Assembly (NCBI RefSeq): GCF_003627215.1 | Contig: NZ_CP032677.1 | Location: 5,151,501 to 5,215,500, forward strand | Source of the DNA: Pseudomonas sp. Leaf58 | Lineage (GTDB): Bacteria; Pseudomonadota; Gammaproteobacteria; Pseudomonadales; Pseudomonadaceae | Direction of reading: 5' to 3' | DNA: 64,000 bases | Shown here: positions 33,743-43,714 of the stretch, piece after piece | Numbering within the stretch: position 1 is the stretch's first letter | How the letters are laid out: the number at the start of each line of letters is the position of its first letter | Notes under the pieces: generated by a model | The model's database searches: none | What the model was told of the DNA's origin: nothing | The model's input: the letters and a program-made list of their open reading frames with translations, nothing else | Made by a program: the position numbers and the translations under genes

Positions 33743-34806
33743 TGCGCATCCTCGTCGAAGGTGACCTTCTGGCCAGGCTTGAGGCTGTTCACGCCCGCGG
33801 TCACTACCCGCTCGCCGGGCTGTACGCCCGAAGTCAGGACGATGCTCTCGTCGGTGCGAGCGATCAGGGCCACGTCACGGGTGGCCACGGTTTTCTGTTG
33901 TGGGTCGATCACCCACACCTGGGTCTTGCCATCGCGCTCAAGCAATGCGCTCAGGGGCAGTTCGCTACGGGGCGTCACTGCCGAGCTCAAGGTCACGCTG
34001 ATGGCAGTGCCCAGGTGGAAAGCTGCGGGCGTGCTGGCCAGGGTCAGGCGGGCGCGACGGGTGCGGGTGGTGGCGTCGGCCTGGGGCTCCAGTTCGCGCA
34101 GGCTAGCGGTGGTGTTGATGGTGGGGTCGAGTTGCGAAGCAACGGTGAAGGTCAGGCCTTTGCTCAGCTGCTCGGCCAGGCCGATCGGTAGGTCGATCAC
34201 CGCTTCCTTCACATCAGGCCGGGCCAGGGTCACCACGGCCTGGCCAGCGGTAACGGTTTGCCCGGCTTCGGCTTTCCAGTCGGTAATCACTGCGGCGTGG
34301 TCGCTGCGCAGAGTGCTGTAGTCAAGCTGGTCGCGGGCCTGGCTAAGCGCAGAACGCGCCTGCTCCAAGGCCGCACTGGTGGTTTTCAGGTTGGTTTGGG
34401 CAATATCCAGCTGGGCCTGGGCACCTACGCCACGGTCGTACAACTGTTGCTGGCGGCGGGCATCCGCCTGGGCGTTGATCCACTGCGCCTGCACCTTGGC
34501 CAGGTCGCCTTCGGCGGCGCGCAACTGGTTTTGCTGGTCGGTCGGGTCGAGGGTGGCCAGGGTGTCACCCGGCTTCACCTGAGCGCCCACATCCAGCCAG
34601 CGCCGGGCGATACGCCCAGAAACGCGAAAGCCCAGGGTGCTCTCGAAGCGCGCCTGGATACTGCCAGCAAAGCGCCCGAGTTGCGCTTGCACCTGCGGTT
34701 CCACCGTTACCGACAGGACCGGGCGAACTGGCTCGGGAGCTTTCTCTTCGCTGCTACAGGCGCTCAGCAGCATACCGGTGGAGATCAACAGCAGCAGAGG
34801 CTTCAT
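33739..34806 (-). CDS. triB: RND periplasmic adaptor lipoprotein, second (TriB-like)
   Basis: 355 residues. Lipoprotein signal with lipobox LLSACSSEEK near residue 16. Then the barrel-sandwich half motif RISGRIARRWLDVGAQVKPGDTLATLD (in parts), an alpha-hairpin rich in Gln/Ala (about 85-160), the second half-motif and a membrane-proximal domain. It bridges TriC to the outer-membrane channel. A second adaptor gene directly upstream is the hallmark of TriABC-type pumps. Overlaps triA by 4 bp and triC by 4 bp, so the three proteins are probably made in a coupled way. Confidence 0.88.
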   Translation of the reverse strand: MKPLLLLISTGMLLSACSSEEKAPEPVRPVLSVTVEPQVQAQLGRFAGSIQARFESTLGFRVSGRIARRWLDVGAQVKPGDTLATLDPTDQQNQLRAAEGDLAKVQAQWINAQADARRQQQLYDRGVGAQAQLDIAQTNLKTTSAALEQARSALSQARDQLDYSTLRSDHAAVITDWKAEAGQTVTAGQAVVTLARPDVKEAVIDLPIGLAEQLSKGLTFTVASQLDPTINTTASLRELEPQADATTRTRRARLTLASTPAAFHLGTAISVTLSSAVTPRSELPLSALLERDGKTQVWVIDPQQKTVATRDVALIARTDESIVLTSGVQPGERVVTAGVNSLKPGQKVTFDEDAQ

Positions 34807-35891
34807 AGCTTACTCCCTGGGGCCTTGCCGTCGATTTTCTCTACCTGCATTCCAGGGTGCAGCAACTGCCCCCCGTTGACGACCACAGTTTCGCCGCCCT
34901 TCAGGCCACTGGCGATGACGATCTTGCCGGTGAGGTAACGGGTGACCTCGACCTTGCGCAGCTCCACCTTGTCGCCCTCGCCTACTACCCACACGGCAGG
35001 TTCATGCAGAGCCTTGGTCAGCGCCGACCACGGTAGTTCGATGCTCGGGCGGCCCTGGGCATTGGTGGTGGCGGTCACCGGGGCGCCCAATTGCATCCCA
35101 GGCGGCACGTCTTTGAGCCCTACCTTGACCTGCACCGTGCCGCTTTGTGCCGACACGGTTGGGGTGATCTCGCGTACGAAGCCCCGGGCCTGGATTTTGG
35201 GGTCATCCAGCAGGCTGACGATCACCCCGGCATCGCTGGGTGGGGCCACCAGCAGCGATTCGTAGACGTTGAACACGGCATCACGGTCGCCGTCTGTGGC
35301 CAGGCTGAAAATTGGCATGGTCGCCTGCACTACTTGGCCGACCTCGGCCTGGCGCTCGGTGATGACCCCATCCGCCTCGGAGACCAGTGCGGTGTAGCTC
35401 AGTTGCTCGTTGGCATTGGCCAGTTGTGCCTGGGCAGCCTTGAGCGCGCTCTGGTTGCTGCGCAGTGCAGCTTCGGCAGAATCGTATTCGCTTTGGCTGG
35501 TGTAGCCCTTGGGCAGCAGCTTTTGCTGGCGCACGAAGGCAGCGCTGGTCTGGGTGACCCGCGCCTGCGCAGCAAACACCTCTGCCTTGGCCGAGTCGAC
35601 GTTGTTCTGCAAGTCTTTCGGGTCCAGGCGCGCGAGCACCTGGTTGGCCTTGACGTGGTCGCCGACATCGACGCTGCGCGAAATGATCTTGCCGCCCACC
35701 CGGAACGACAGGTCGGTCTGCACCCGCGCCTGCACATCGCCGGTCAGGGTGACCCTGGCAGCGAAATCGGTCGGAGATACCTGTTGCACGCCAACCCGAG
35801 GCAGCTGCTCGGTCTGTTCTTCCTTGCTACAGCCTGACAGCAGCGACACCAGCCCCAGGCAAACAACCAACAGCGGACCCATCAACGTCAT
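34803..35891 (-). CDS. triA: RND periplasmic adaptor lipoprotein, first (TriA-like)
   Basis: 362 residues. Signal peptide ends in the lipobox LLSGCSKEEQ. The lipoyl half-motif reads LSFRVGGKIISRSVDVGDHV, followed by an alpha-hairpin (about 95-165, LQNNVDSAKAEVFAAQARVTQ in part) and the C-terminal domain with VVNGGQLLHPGMQV. It is about as distant from TriB as separate subfamilies are, so the two adaptors are not a recent duplication. First gene of the triABC unit; no regulator gene is divergent from it. Confidence 0.88.
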   Translation of the reverse strand: MTLMGPLLVVCLGLVSLLSGCSKEEQTEQLPRVGVQQVSPTDFAARVTLTGDVQARVQTDLSFRVGGKIISRSVDVGDHVKANQVLARLDPKDLQNNVDSAKAEVFAAQARVTQTSAAFVRQQKLLPKGYTSQSEYDSAEAALRSNQSALKAAQAQLANANEQLSYTALVSEADGVITERQAEVGQVVQATMPIFSLATDGDRDAVFNVYESLLVAPPSDAGVIVSLLDDPKIQARGFVREITPTVSAQSGTVQVKVGLKDVPPGMQLGAPVTATTNAQGRPSIELPWSALTKALHEPAVWVVGEGDKVELRKVEVTRYLTGKIVIASGLKGGETVVVNGGQLLHPGMQVEKIDGKAPGSKL

Positions 35892-35996
35892 GCAGGCTCC
35901 TTGCTTGCGCGCAAATGATTCGTGGGATGCGACTGTCAGCGTAGTTCAGGGTTGGATAAACGGCACTGACGGGAATCAAGCTGGCATTTTCGGCGC

Positions 35997-36104
35997 CTGT
36001 GCAGCCCTTTCACGGGTGAACCCGCTCCCACAGGGTCATGTGCAGACTTCAGGGGTTGCGCAATACCTGTGGGAGCGGGTTCACCCGCGAAAGGGCCGGC
36101 ACAG
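35997..36104. repeat. REP pair upstream of the RAYT gene
   Basis: Inverted units ttcacgggtgaacccgctcc and ggagcgggttcacccgcgaa with cccacaggg / cctgtggg inside and ggcacag at the right edge. Occupies most of the 312-bp gap between triA and the transposase gene; the rest shows no feature. Confidence 0.92.
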
Positions 36105-36203
36105 TCACACACTAGCCTCTGCCATATCCAGAAACCATCCACTGCACGATGCCTGCATCACAACCACTACCTTGGAGAGGTCATCTTTTTCAAGGAAGAA
36201 TCA

Positions 36204-36659
36204 ATGCCTAAGGCCCAATCCCATCTACTCCGCCGTGGTCGCTATTCAGAGCTTGGCAGGCTCTATCTGCTCACCACAGTCACCCACCAGCGCAAGCCAC
36301 TGTTCCATGACTTCCACCATGCCCGACTGGTCATACACCAACTGCGCCAGTCGGATGAGGAACATGCCTGCCGGTCACTGGCTTGGGTACTGATGCCGGA
36401 CCATCTGCATTGGCTGATCGAGTTGAAAGGCACGACGCTGGGCACCTTGACGCGCAGGTTCAAGTCCAGGTCCAGTCTGGTTTTGCATCAGGCGGGGGTT
36501 GAGCATGATCCGGTATGGCAGTCTGGGTATCAGGACCGGGCTTTAAGGCGGGAGGAAAGCATGGTGCATGTCGCCAGGTACATCGTTGCCAACCCCTTGC
36601 GGGCTGGACTGGTCAACCGTGTAAGGGACTATCCACACTGGGATGCAGTCTGGCTTTAA
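36204..36659 (+). CDS. REP-associated tyrosine transposase (RAYT, Y1_Tnp)
   Basis: 151 residues, a single Y1 transposase (HUH) domain. Motifs: RGRYSELGRLYLLTTVTHQRKPLF at the N-terminus, the HUH pair in WVLMPDHLHWLIEL, and the catalytic tyrosine in ARYIVANPLRAGLVNRV. RAYTs nick REP hairpins in single strands and are held to have spread REP sequences; they do not have terminal repeats of their own. Here a REP pair lies 100 bp before and 12 bp after the gene, the expected REPtron arrangement. The reading frame is intact. The start at 36204 follows AAGGAAGAATCA. Confidence 0.93.
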   Translation: MPKAQSHLLRRGRYSELGRLYLLTTVTHQRKPLFHDFHHARLVIHQLRQSDEEHACRSLAWVLMPDHLHWLIELKGTTLGTLTRRFKSRSSLVLHQAGVEHDPVWQSGYQDRALRREESMVHVARYIVANPLRAGLVNRVRDYPHWDAVWL

Positions 36660-36670
36660 ATCAGAGTTGA

Positions 36671-36769
36671 GGCATTCGCGGGTAAACCCGCTCCCACAGG
36701 GATCAACACAGGCCCGAGGCAGTGATATTCCTGTGGGAGCGGGTTCACCCGCGAAAGGGCCGGGTCAGG
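36671..36769. repeat. REP pair downstream of the RAYT gene
   Basis: Inverted units ttcgcgggtaaacccgctcc and ggagcgggttcacccgcgaa. It overlaps the last bases of the permease gene on the other strand and, with the copy at 35997-36104, brackets the transposase. Confidence 0.92.
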
Positions 36770-37658
36770 CCGACGCAGCCACCTGCGTCGGGCGCTTGAC
36801 CTGTGGCTGCGAGGCATTCGCCGCCGCCCCCTCTTCGATGGCCTGCTGAATCGCCTTGCGACGATGCTCTTCAGCGCGGCGGCTGAAGTACCAGACAAAG
36901 AAGGTCACCAGCGACACCGACAGCAGAATCAAACTGGCGACAGCGTTGATCTCAGGCTTCACACCCAACCGTACCGCCGAGAACACTTCCATCGGCAAGG
37001 TGGTCGAACCCGGGCCGGAGACGAAGCTGGCCAGTACCAGGTCGTCCAGCGACAGCGCGAACGACATCATGCCGCCCGCCGCCAGCGACGGCGCGATCAT
37101 CGGGATGGTGATCAGGAAGAACACCTTCCACGGCTTGGCACCCAGGTCCATCGCCGCTTCCTCGATAGACAGGTCCAGCTCACGCAGGCGAGCCGACACC
37201 ACTACTGCCACATATGCTGCACAGAACGTGGTGTGGGCGATCCAGATGGTGACAATGCCACGCTCCTGCGGCCAGCCGATCATCTGCGCCATGGCTACGA
37301 ACAGCAGCAACAGCGACAGGCCGGTAATCACCTCGGGCATCACCAGCGGCGCGGTGACCAGGCCACCGAACAGCGTGCGGCCCTTGAAACGGGTAACCCG
37401 GGTCAGCACGAAAGCCGCCAGCGTACCCAGCGCCACCGCCGCTACCGCTGTGTAGCAGGCGATTTCCAGCGAGCGCATTACCGAACCCATCAGCTGGGTG
37501 TTGTCGAGCAAGCCGACGTACCACTTGATCGACCAACCACCCCATACCGTTACCAGCTTGGAGGCGTTGAACGAGTAGATCACCAAGATCAGCATCGGCA
37601 GGTAGATGAACAGCAAGCCGAGCACCAGCATCAGCTTGGAGAAACTGAAGCGTTTCAT
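36765..37658 (-). CDS. spuH: Polyamine ABC importer permease (PotI/SpuH)
   Basis: 297 residues, six membrane helices, with the BPD_transp_1 loop EEAAMDLGAKPWKVFFLITIPMIAPS that docks on the ATPase. GMMSFALSLDDLVLASFVSGPG is typical of PotC/PotI. Forms the channel with SpuG for putrescine and spermidine uptake. The ATG overlaps the spuG stop (ATGA). The last codons lie within REP sequence at the edge; the C-terminal ~25 residues (QQAIEEGAAANASQPQVKR) are poorly conserved and may reflect drift next to the REP. Confidence 0.92.
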   Translation of the reverse strand: MKRFSFSKLMLVLGLLFIYLPMLILVIYSFNASKLVTVWGGWSIKWYVGLLDNTQLMGSVMRSLEIACYTAVAAVALGTLAAFVLTRVTRFKGRTLFGGLVTAPLVMPEVITGLSLLLLFVAMAQMIGWPQERGIVTIWIAHTTFCAAYVAVVVSARLRELDLSIEEAAMDLGAKPWKVFFLITIPMIAPSLAAGGMMSFALSLDDLVLASFVSGPGSTTLPMEVFSAVRLGVKPEINAVASLILLSVSLVTFFVWYFSRRAEEHRRKAIQQAIEEGAAANASQPQVKRPTQVAASA

Positions 37659-38575
37659 GCGCGGCCCTCCATCTCTTTAGCCTGGCTACGGTTGAACAGC
37701 AGGATCGGCACAATCAGGATCGCCAGCATCACCACCGCCAAGGCGGATGCCACCGGCCAGTCACGGTTGTTGAAGAACTCTTGCCACAGCACTTTACCGA
37801 TCATCAGGGTTTCCGGGCCGCCAAGCAGCTCAGGAATCACGAACTCGCCCACCACCGGGATGAACACCAGCATGCAGCCGGCGATGATGCCGTTTTTCGA
37901 CAGCGGTACGGTGATCTTCCAAAAGCTGTTGAAGGTGCTCGACCCCAGGTCCGAAGCCGCTTCAAGCAGGCTCGGGTCGTGCTTCACCAAGTTGGCGAAC
38001 AACGGCAGGATCATGAACGGCAGGTACGAATAAACCACGCCGATGTACACCGCCAGGTTGGTGTTGAGGATTTGCAGCGGCTGGTCGATCAACCCAGTCC
38101 ACAGCAAGAAGCCATTAAGCAGGCCGTTGTTACTCAGAATACCCATCCAGGCGTAGACCCGAATCAGGATCGCGGTCCAGGTCGGCATCATGATCAGCAA
38201 CAGCAAGACCGTTTGGGTCTCCTTCTTGGCGTTGGCGATGGCGTAGGCCATCGGGAAGCCGATCAGCAGGCACAGCAAGGTGCTGAAGAAGGCCATCTTC
38301 AATGAACCCAAGTAGGCCGAGAGGTACAGCTCGTCCTCGGTCAACAGGCCGTAGTTGGCCAGGTTCAGCACCAGCTGAATCTTGTCTTCGACGTAGCTGT
38401 AGATCTCGGTGTACGGCGGGATCGCCACATCAGCTTCGGCAAAGCTGATTTTCAGCACGATGAAGAACGGCAGCATGAAGAACAGGAACAGCCAGATGAA
38501 CGGCACGCCGATCACCACATGCCGCCCTTGCGGGGTCAGGCGCTGGAAGGCTCGCTTGAGCTTGCGCAGTTTCAT
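37655..38575 (-). CDS. spuG: Polyamine ABC importer permease (PotH/SpuG)
   Basis: 306 residues. N-terminal cytoplasmic stretch, then helix 1 (VIGVPFIWLFLFFMLPFFIVLKISFAEA, in parts), a long periplasmic loop, MPTWTAILIRVYAWMGILSNNGLLN (PotB/PotH family hallmark) and the ATPase-docking loop LLEAASDLGSSTFNSFWKITVPLS. It pairs with SpuH. Start chosen at MKLRKLKRA, whose ATG overlaps the spuF stop by 4 bp; the upstream in-frame codons lie inside spuF. Confidence 0.93.
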   Translation of the reverse strand: MKLRKLKRAFQRLTPQGRHVVIGVPFIWLFLFFMLPFFIVLKISFAEADVAIPPYTEIYSYVEDKIQLVLNLANYGLLTEDELYLSAYLGSLKMAFFSTLLCLLIGFPMAYAIANAKKETQTVLLLLIMMPTWTAILIRVYAWMGILSNNGLLNGFLLWTGLIDQPLQILNTNLAVYIGVVYSYLPFMILPLFANLVKHDPSLLEAASDLGSSTFNSFWKITVPLSKNGIIAGCMLVFIPVVGEFVIPELLGGPETLMIGKVLWQEFFNNRDWPVASALAVVMLAILIVPILLFNRSQAKEMEGRA

Positions 38576-39714
38576 GACCGCAGTACCACGCCGCTGTCGT
38601 CTTCCCACCACACGTACACTTCATCGCCCCAGGTAGGCCGTGTGCCCTGACGCTCGGCGTTGGCGACGAACGACTGCACGACCTTGCCGCTCGGCAGCTC
38701 GACGTAGAACACCGAGTGGCCACCCAGGTAGGCGATGTCGTGCACCTTGCCGCGCGACCAGTTGTGCTCGCAGGTTGGTTGCTGGGTGGTGACCAGCATT
38801 TTTTCCGGGCGCAGTGCGTAGGTGATGTGCTTGTCTTCTACCGACGTAGTGATGCCGTGGCCGACGTAGATTTTGCGCTCCAGCTCCGGGCTGGCAATGA
38901 TCGCGTGGCCTTCGGCATCGTCGACCACTTCACCTTCGAACAGGTTGACGTTGCCGATGAACTCGCACACCAGGCGGCTGGTGGGGGTCTCGTAGATATC
39001 CACAGGCGAGCCAATCTGGGCGATCCAACCCAGGTGCATGATGGCGATGCGCTGGGCCATGGTCATGGCCTCTTCCTGGTCGTGGGTCACCATCACGCAG
39101 GTCACACCCACGCGCTCGATGATCTCCACCAGCTCAAGCTGCATCTGCGAACGCAGTTTCTTGTCCAGTGCGCCCATCGGCTCGTCGAGCAGCAGCAGCT
39201 TGGGGCGCTTGGCCAGGGAGCGGGCCAGGGCCACGCGCTGGCGTTGGCCACCAGACAACTGGTGTGGCTTGCGCTTGGCGTACTGAGTCATGTGCACCAG
39301 TTTGAGCATCTCGGCCACGCGGGCGTCGATGTCTGCCTTGGGCAGCTTGTCCTGCTGCAGGCCAAAGGCGATGTTCTGCGCCACGGTCATGTGCGGGAAC
39401 AGCGCGTAGGACTGGAACATCATATTGATCGGCCGCTCGTAGGGCGGCATGTCGGTGATGTCGACGCCATCGAGCAAAATCCGCCCTTCTGTGGGGCGTT
39501 CGAAGCCGGCCAGCATACGCAGCAAGGTGGACTTGCCAGAACCGGAGCCACCCAGCAGGGCGAAGATCTCGCCCTTGCGGATTTCCAGGGACACATCGTC
39601 CACGGCTACCGTTTCGTCGAACTTTTTCGTAACCCGGTCGATCTTGACCAGCACCTGCTTGGGTTGCTGGCCACCCTCGAGGGCTTTTTTATAGGCACCG
39701 GAGGCAACTGCCAT
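38572..39714 (-). CDS. spuF: Polyamine ABC importer ATPase (PotG/SpuF)
   Basis: 380 residues. Walker A GGSGSGKSTLLRMLAGFE, signature [19 protein letters not shown], Walker B LLLLDEPMGALDKKLR, switch [17 protein letters not shown]; the C-terminal TOBE_2 domain (YALRPEKMLVTTQQP, VHDIAYLGGHSVFYVELPSGK) marks a PotA/PotG protein. Drives import through SpuGH. Located between the binding-protein and permease genes as in the P. aeruginosa spu cluster. Confidence 0.94.
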   Translation of the reverse strand: MAVASGAYKKALEGGQQPKQVLVKIDRVTKKFDETVAVDDVSLEIRKGEIFALLGGSGSGKSTLLRMLAGFERPTEGRILLDGVDITDMPPYERPINMMFQSYALFPHMTVAQNIAFGLQQDKLPKADIDARVAEMLKLVHMTQYAKRKPHQLSGGQRQRVALARSLAKRPKLLLLDEPMGALDKKLRSQMQLELVEIIERVGVTCVMVTHDQEEAMTMAQRIAIMHLGWIAQIGSPVDIYETPTSRLVCEFIGNVNLFEGEVVDDAEGHAIIASPELERKIYVGHGITTSVEDKHITYALRPEKMLVTTQQPTCEHNWSRGKVHDIAYLGGHSVFYVELPSGKVVQSFVANAERQGTRPTWGDEVYVWWEDDSGVVLRS

Positions 39715-39785
39715 GAGTGAAACTCCCAACAAGATTTTTGTGCCCGCGTGGCCTGCCCTGCAGGTGCCGCAGCGGGTCTGGATTT

Positions 39786-40949
<1,164 letters not shown>

Positions 40950-41038
40950 TTACCTTCGCAGCTTCGATGCCGCAATCATCAATTGCCTTTCACTGGCTCT
41001 GGGCCGGGAAACACCGGCCCAGAGCTGCTGCATCGGGC

Positions 41039-42136
41039 TTACTTGCCCGATTTGATCTTGGTCCAGCTACGGGTGATCACACGCTGCACAGAAGCGTCAG
41101 GCGCAGCGATTGCGTACAGCTGCTTCTTCACTTCGGCTGGCGGGTAGATGCTCGGGTCGCTGGTGATGTCTTTGTCAACGAACGCAGTGGCCGCCTGGTT
41201 GCCGTTCGGGAAGCGCACGGCATTGGTGATTTCAGCCATGATTTCTGGCTGCATCAGGAAGTCCATGAACTGGTAGGCAGCGTCTTTGTGCTCGGCATCC
41301 TTAGGGATGGCGACCATGTCGTAGAAGGTACCGGCACCTTCCTTCGGAATGACGTAGTCCACTTTGACCTTGTCGCCAGCTTCGTGGGCGCGGGCCTTGG
41401 ACTGCTCCAGGTCACCCGAATAACCGACGGCCACGCAGATGTTGCCGTTGGCCATGTCACCGATGTACTTGGACGAGTGGAAGTAGGTGATCGAAGGACG
41501 AATCTTGAGGAACAGGTCCTCGGCGGCCTTCAAGTCTTCTTTCTTGGTGCTGTTGCTCGGCAGGCCCAGGTAGTGCAGCGCGGCCGGCAGCATTTCGGTC
41601 GGGGCATCCAGGAAGCTCACACCGCAGCTCTTGAGTTTGGCAATGTTCTCGGGTTTGAACACCGCATCCCACGAGTCGATCTTGTCCACGCCCAGCGCGG
41701 CCTTGACCTTCTCAGGGTTATAGCCGATGCCGATCGAGCCCCACATGTACGGGAAAGCGTGCTTGTTGTCCTTGTCGCTGGCATCGCCAACGGCTTTGAG
41801 CAGGTCCGGGTCGAGGTTTTTCCAGTTCGGCAGCTTGGAACGGTCCAGTTCTTCGTACACGCCAGCCTTGATCTGCTTGGCCAGGAAGTTGTTGGACGGC
41901 ACCACGATGTCGTAGCCCGACTTGCCCGCCAGCAGCTTGGCTTCAAGGGTTTCGTTGCTGTCGAAGACGTCGTACTTGACCTTGATACCGGTCTGCTTCT
42001 CGAACTTGGCGATGGTGTCCGGAGCGATGTAGTCCGACCAGTTGTAGACGTTCAACACTTTGTCTTCAGCCTGAACAGCGGAGGCCATGGCACCCATCAG
42101 GGCGGCGGCCAGCAACGTCTTGCCCATTTTATTCAT
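41039..42136 (-). CDS. spuD: Polyamine-binding periplasmic protein (SpuD-like)
   Basis: 365 residues with signal peptide [20 protein letters not shown]. The mature part matches the preceding paralogue along its length: [87 protein letters not shown], ending [11 protein letters not shown]. In P. aeruginosa the first binding protein of this cluster takes putrescine; assigned by the same order. Two binding proteins then feed one SpuFGH transporter. Confidence 0.9.
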   Translation of the reverse strand: MNKMGKTLLAAALMGAMASAVQAEDKVLNVYNWSDYIAPDTIAKFEKQTGIKVKYDVFDSNETLEAKLLAGKSGYDIVVPSNNFLAKQIKAGVYEELDRSKLPNWKNLDPDLLKAVGDASDKDNKHAFPYMWGSIGIGYNPEKVKAALGVDKIDSWDAVFKPENIAKLKSCGVSFLDAPTEMLPAALHYLGLPSNSTKKEDLKAAEDLFLKIRPSITYFHSSKYIGDMANGNICVAVGYSGDLEQSKARAHEAGDKVKVDYVIPKEGAGTFYDMVAIPKDAEHKDAAYQFMDFLMQPEIMAEITNAVRFPNGNQAATAFVDKDITSDPSIYPPAEVKKQLYAIAAPDASVQRVITRSWTKIKSGK

Positions 42137-42304
42137 GCGTAATGCTCCAGAATTTTTATTTAGCAACTGTCCAGCAGCCAGGACCTACGGTGCAGAGCGC
42201 GCGGCGACTGAAACAGTCGCTAGTCTGGCAAGTTACAAGGCCCTGTTTCAAGGAAAGCAGACCCTTGTAACCACTTAATGTCACATCGCTAGCCTAGCAA
42301 ACTG

Positions 42305-43666
42305 TCAACGAATCGCTTCGAGCGTCAAATCGAGGCATTTGCGCGCCTTTTCCACCAACTCGTCGATCTCTGCATGGCTGATGACCAGCGGCGGCGCGAT
42401 GATCATGGTGTCACCTACCGCACGCATGATCAGGCCATTTTCGAAGCAGAAGGTGCGGCAGATCATGCCCACGCCCTTGCCTTCGTAACGGCTGCGGGTG
42501 GCCTTGTCCTTGACCAGCTCGATCGCGCCGAGCAGGCCCAGGCCGCGTACCTCGCCCACCAGCGGGTGGTCCTGCAGCTCACGCAAACGCTTCTGCAAAT
42601 ACGGTGCCGCTTCAGTGCGCGCCTTCTCGACGATTTTTTCGTCGCGCAGAAGGCGCAGGTTTTCCAGGCCTACCGCAGCCGCCACCGGGTGGCCGGAGTA
42701 GGTGAAGCCATGGTTGAAGTCGCCGCCTTCACTGAGTACCTGGGCCACGGTGTCACGCACGATTACACCGCCCATGGGGATGTAACCGGAGGTCAGGCCC
42801 TTGGCGATGGTCATCAGGTCGGGCTTGAGGTCGTAGTAGTCGGAGCCGAACCACTCGCCGGTGCGGCCGAAACCGCAGATCACTTCGTCGGCGACGAACA
42901 GGATGTCGTACTTGGCGAGGATCTCTTTCACCTTCGGCCAGTAGGTGTCCGGCGGGATGATCACGCCGCCAGCGCCCTGGATCGGCTCGGCGATAAAGGC
43001 GGCAACGTTGTCTTCGCCGACTTCGAGAATTTTCTGCTCCAGTTGCTCAGCCGCCCACACACCGAAGTCATCCGGGGTCATGTCGCCGCCTTCGCCAAAC
43101 CAGTACGGCTGCGGAATATGCACGATGCCCGGAATCGGCAGGCCGCCCTGCTCGTGCATGCCGCTCATGCCGCCCAGGCTGGCACCGGCCACGGTGGAGC
43201 CGTGGTAACCGTTGATGCGGCCAATAATGGTCTGCTTCTGTGGCTTGCCTTTCAGCGCCCAGTAATGGCGCACCATGCGCAGCACGGTGTCGTTACCTTC
43301 GGAGCCGGAGCCAGTGAAGAACACATGGGTCATGCCTTGCGGCGCCACGTCGGCGATTGCCTTGGCCAGCTCCAGCGCAGGCGGGTGGGCGGTCTGGAAG
43401 AACAGGTTGTAGTACGGCAGTTCACGCATTTGCTTCTCTGCCGCCTGCACCAGTTCTTCACGGCCATACCCCACCGCCACGCACCACAGGCCGGCCATGC
43501 CGTCGAGGATCTTGTGCCCCTCGCTGTCCCACAAATGCACACCCTGGGCCTTGGTGATGATGCGCGGCCCCTTCTCCTTCAGTTGCTTGTAGTCACTGAA
43601 AGGCGCGAGATGATGCTCCCCGCTCAGGGTTTGCCATTCACGGGTTTGCGGCTTTTTGACGCTCAT
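42305..43666 (-). CDS. spuC: Polyamine (putrescine):pyruvate aminotransferase
   Basis: 453 residues, class III PLP aminotransferase. The PLP lysine is in LMTIAKGLTSGYIPMGG; ILFVADEVICGFGRTG holds the cofactor-binding aspartate; VFFTGSGSEGNDTVLRMVRHYW is the phosphate-binding stretch. Matches SpuC/putrescine-pyruvate transaminases, which make 4-aminobutyraldehyde and alanine. The start at 43666 gives the usual MSVKKPQTREWQ; upstream in-frame codons run toward the spuB stop. Gap to spuB 48 bp. Confidence 0.94.
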   Translation of the reverse strand: MSVKKPQTREWQTLSGEHHLAPFSDYKQLKEKGPRIITKAQGVHLWDSEGHKILDGMAGLWCVAVGYGREELVQAAEKQMRELPYYNLFFQTAHPPALELAKAIADVAPQGMTHVFFTGSGSEGNDTVLRMVRHYWALKGKPQKQTIIGRINGYHGSTVAGASLGGMSGMHEQGGLPIPGIVHIPQPYWFGEGGDMTPDDFGVWAAEQLEQKILEVGEDNVAAFIAEPIQGAGGVIIPPDTYWPKVKEILAKYDILFVADEVICGFGRTGEWFGSDYYDLKPDLMTIAKGLTSGYIPMGGVIVRDTVAQVLSEGGDFNHGFTYSGHPVAAAVGLENLRLLRDEKIVEKARTEAAPYLQKRLRELQDHPLVGEVRGLGLLGAIELVKDKATRSRYEGKGVGMICRTFCFENGLIMRAVGDTMIIAPPLVISHAEIDELVEKARKCLDLTLEAIR

Positions 43667-43714
43667 GTGCTTCTCCGTTATTCGACAGCCGCGCTCCTGC
43701 GGCACCAGGGTTGA

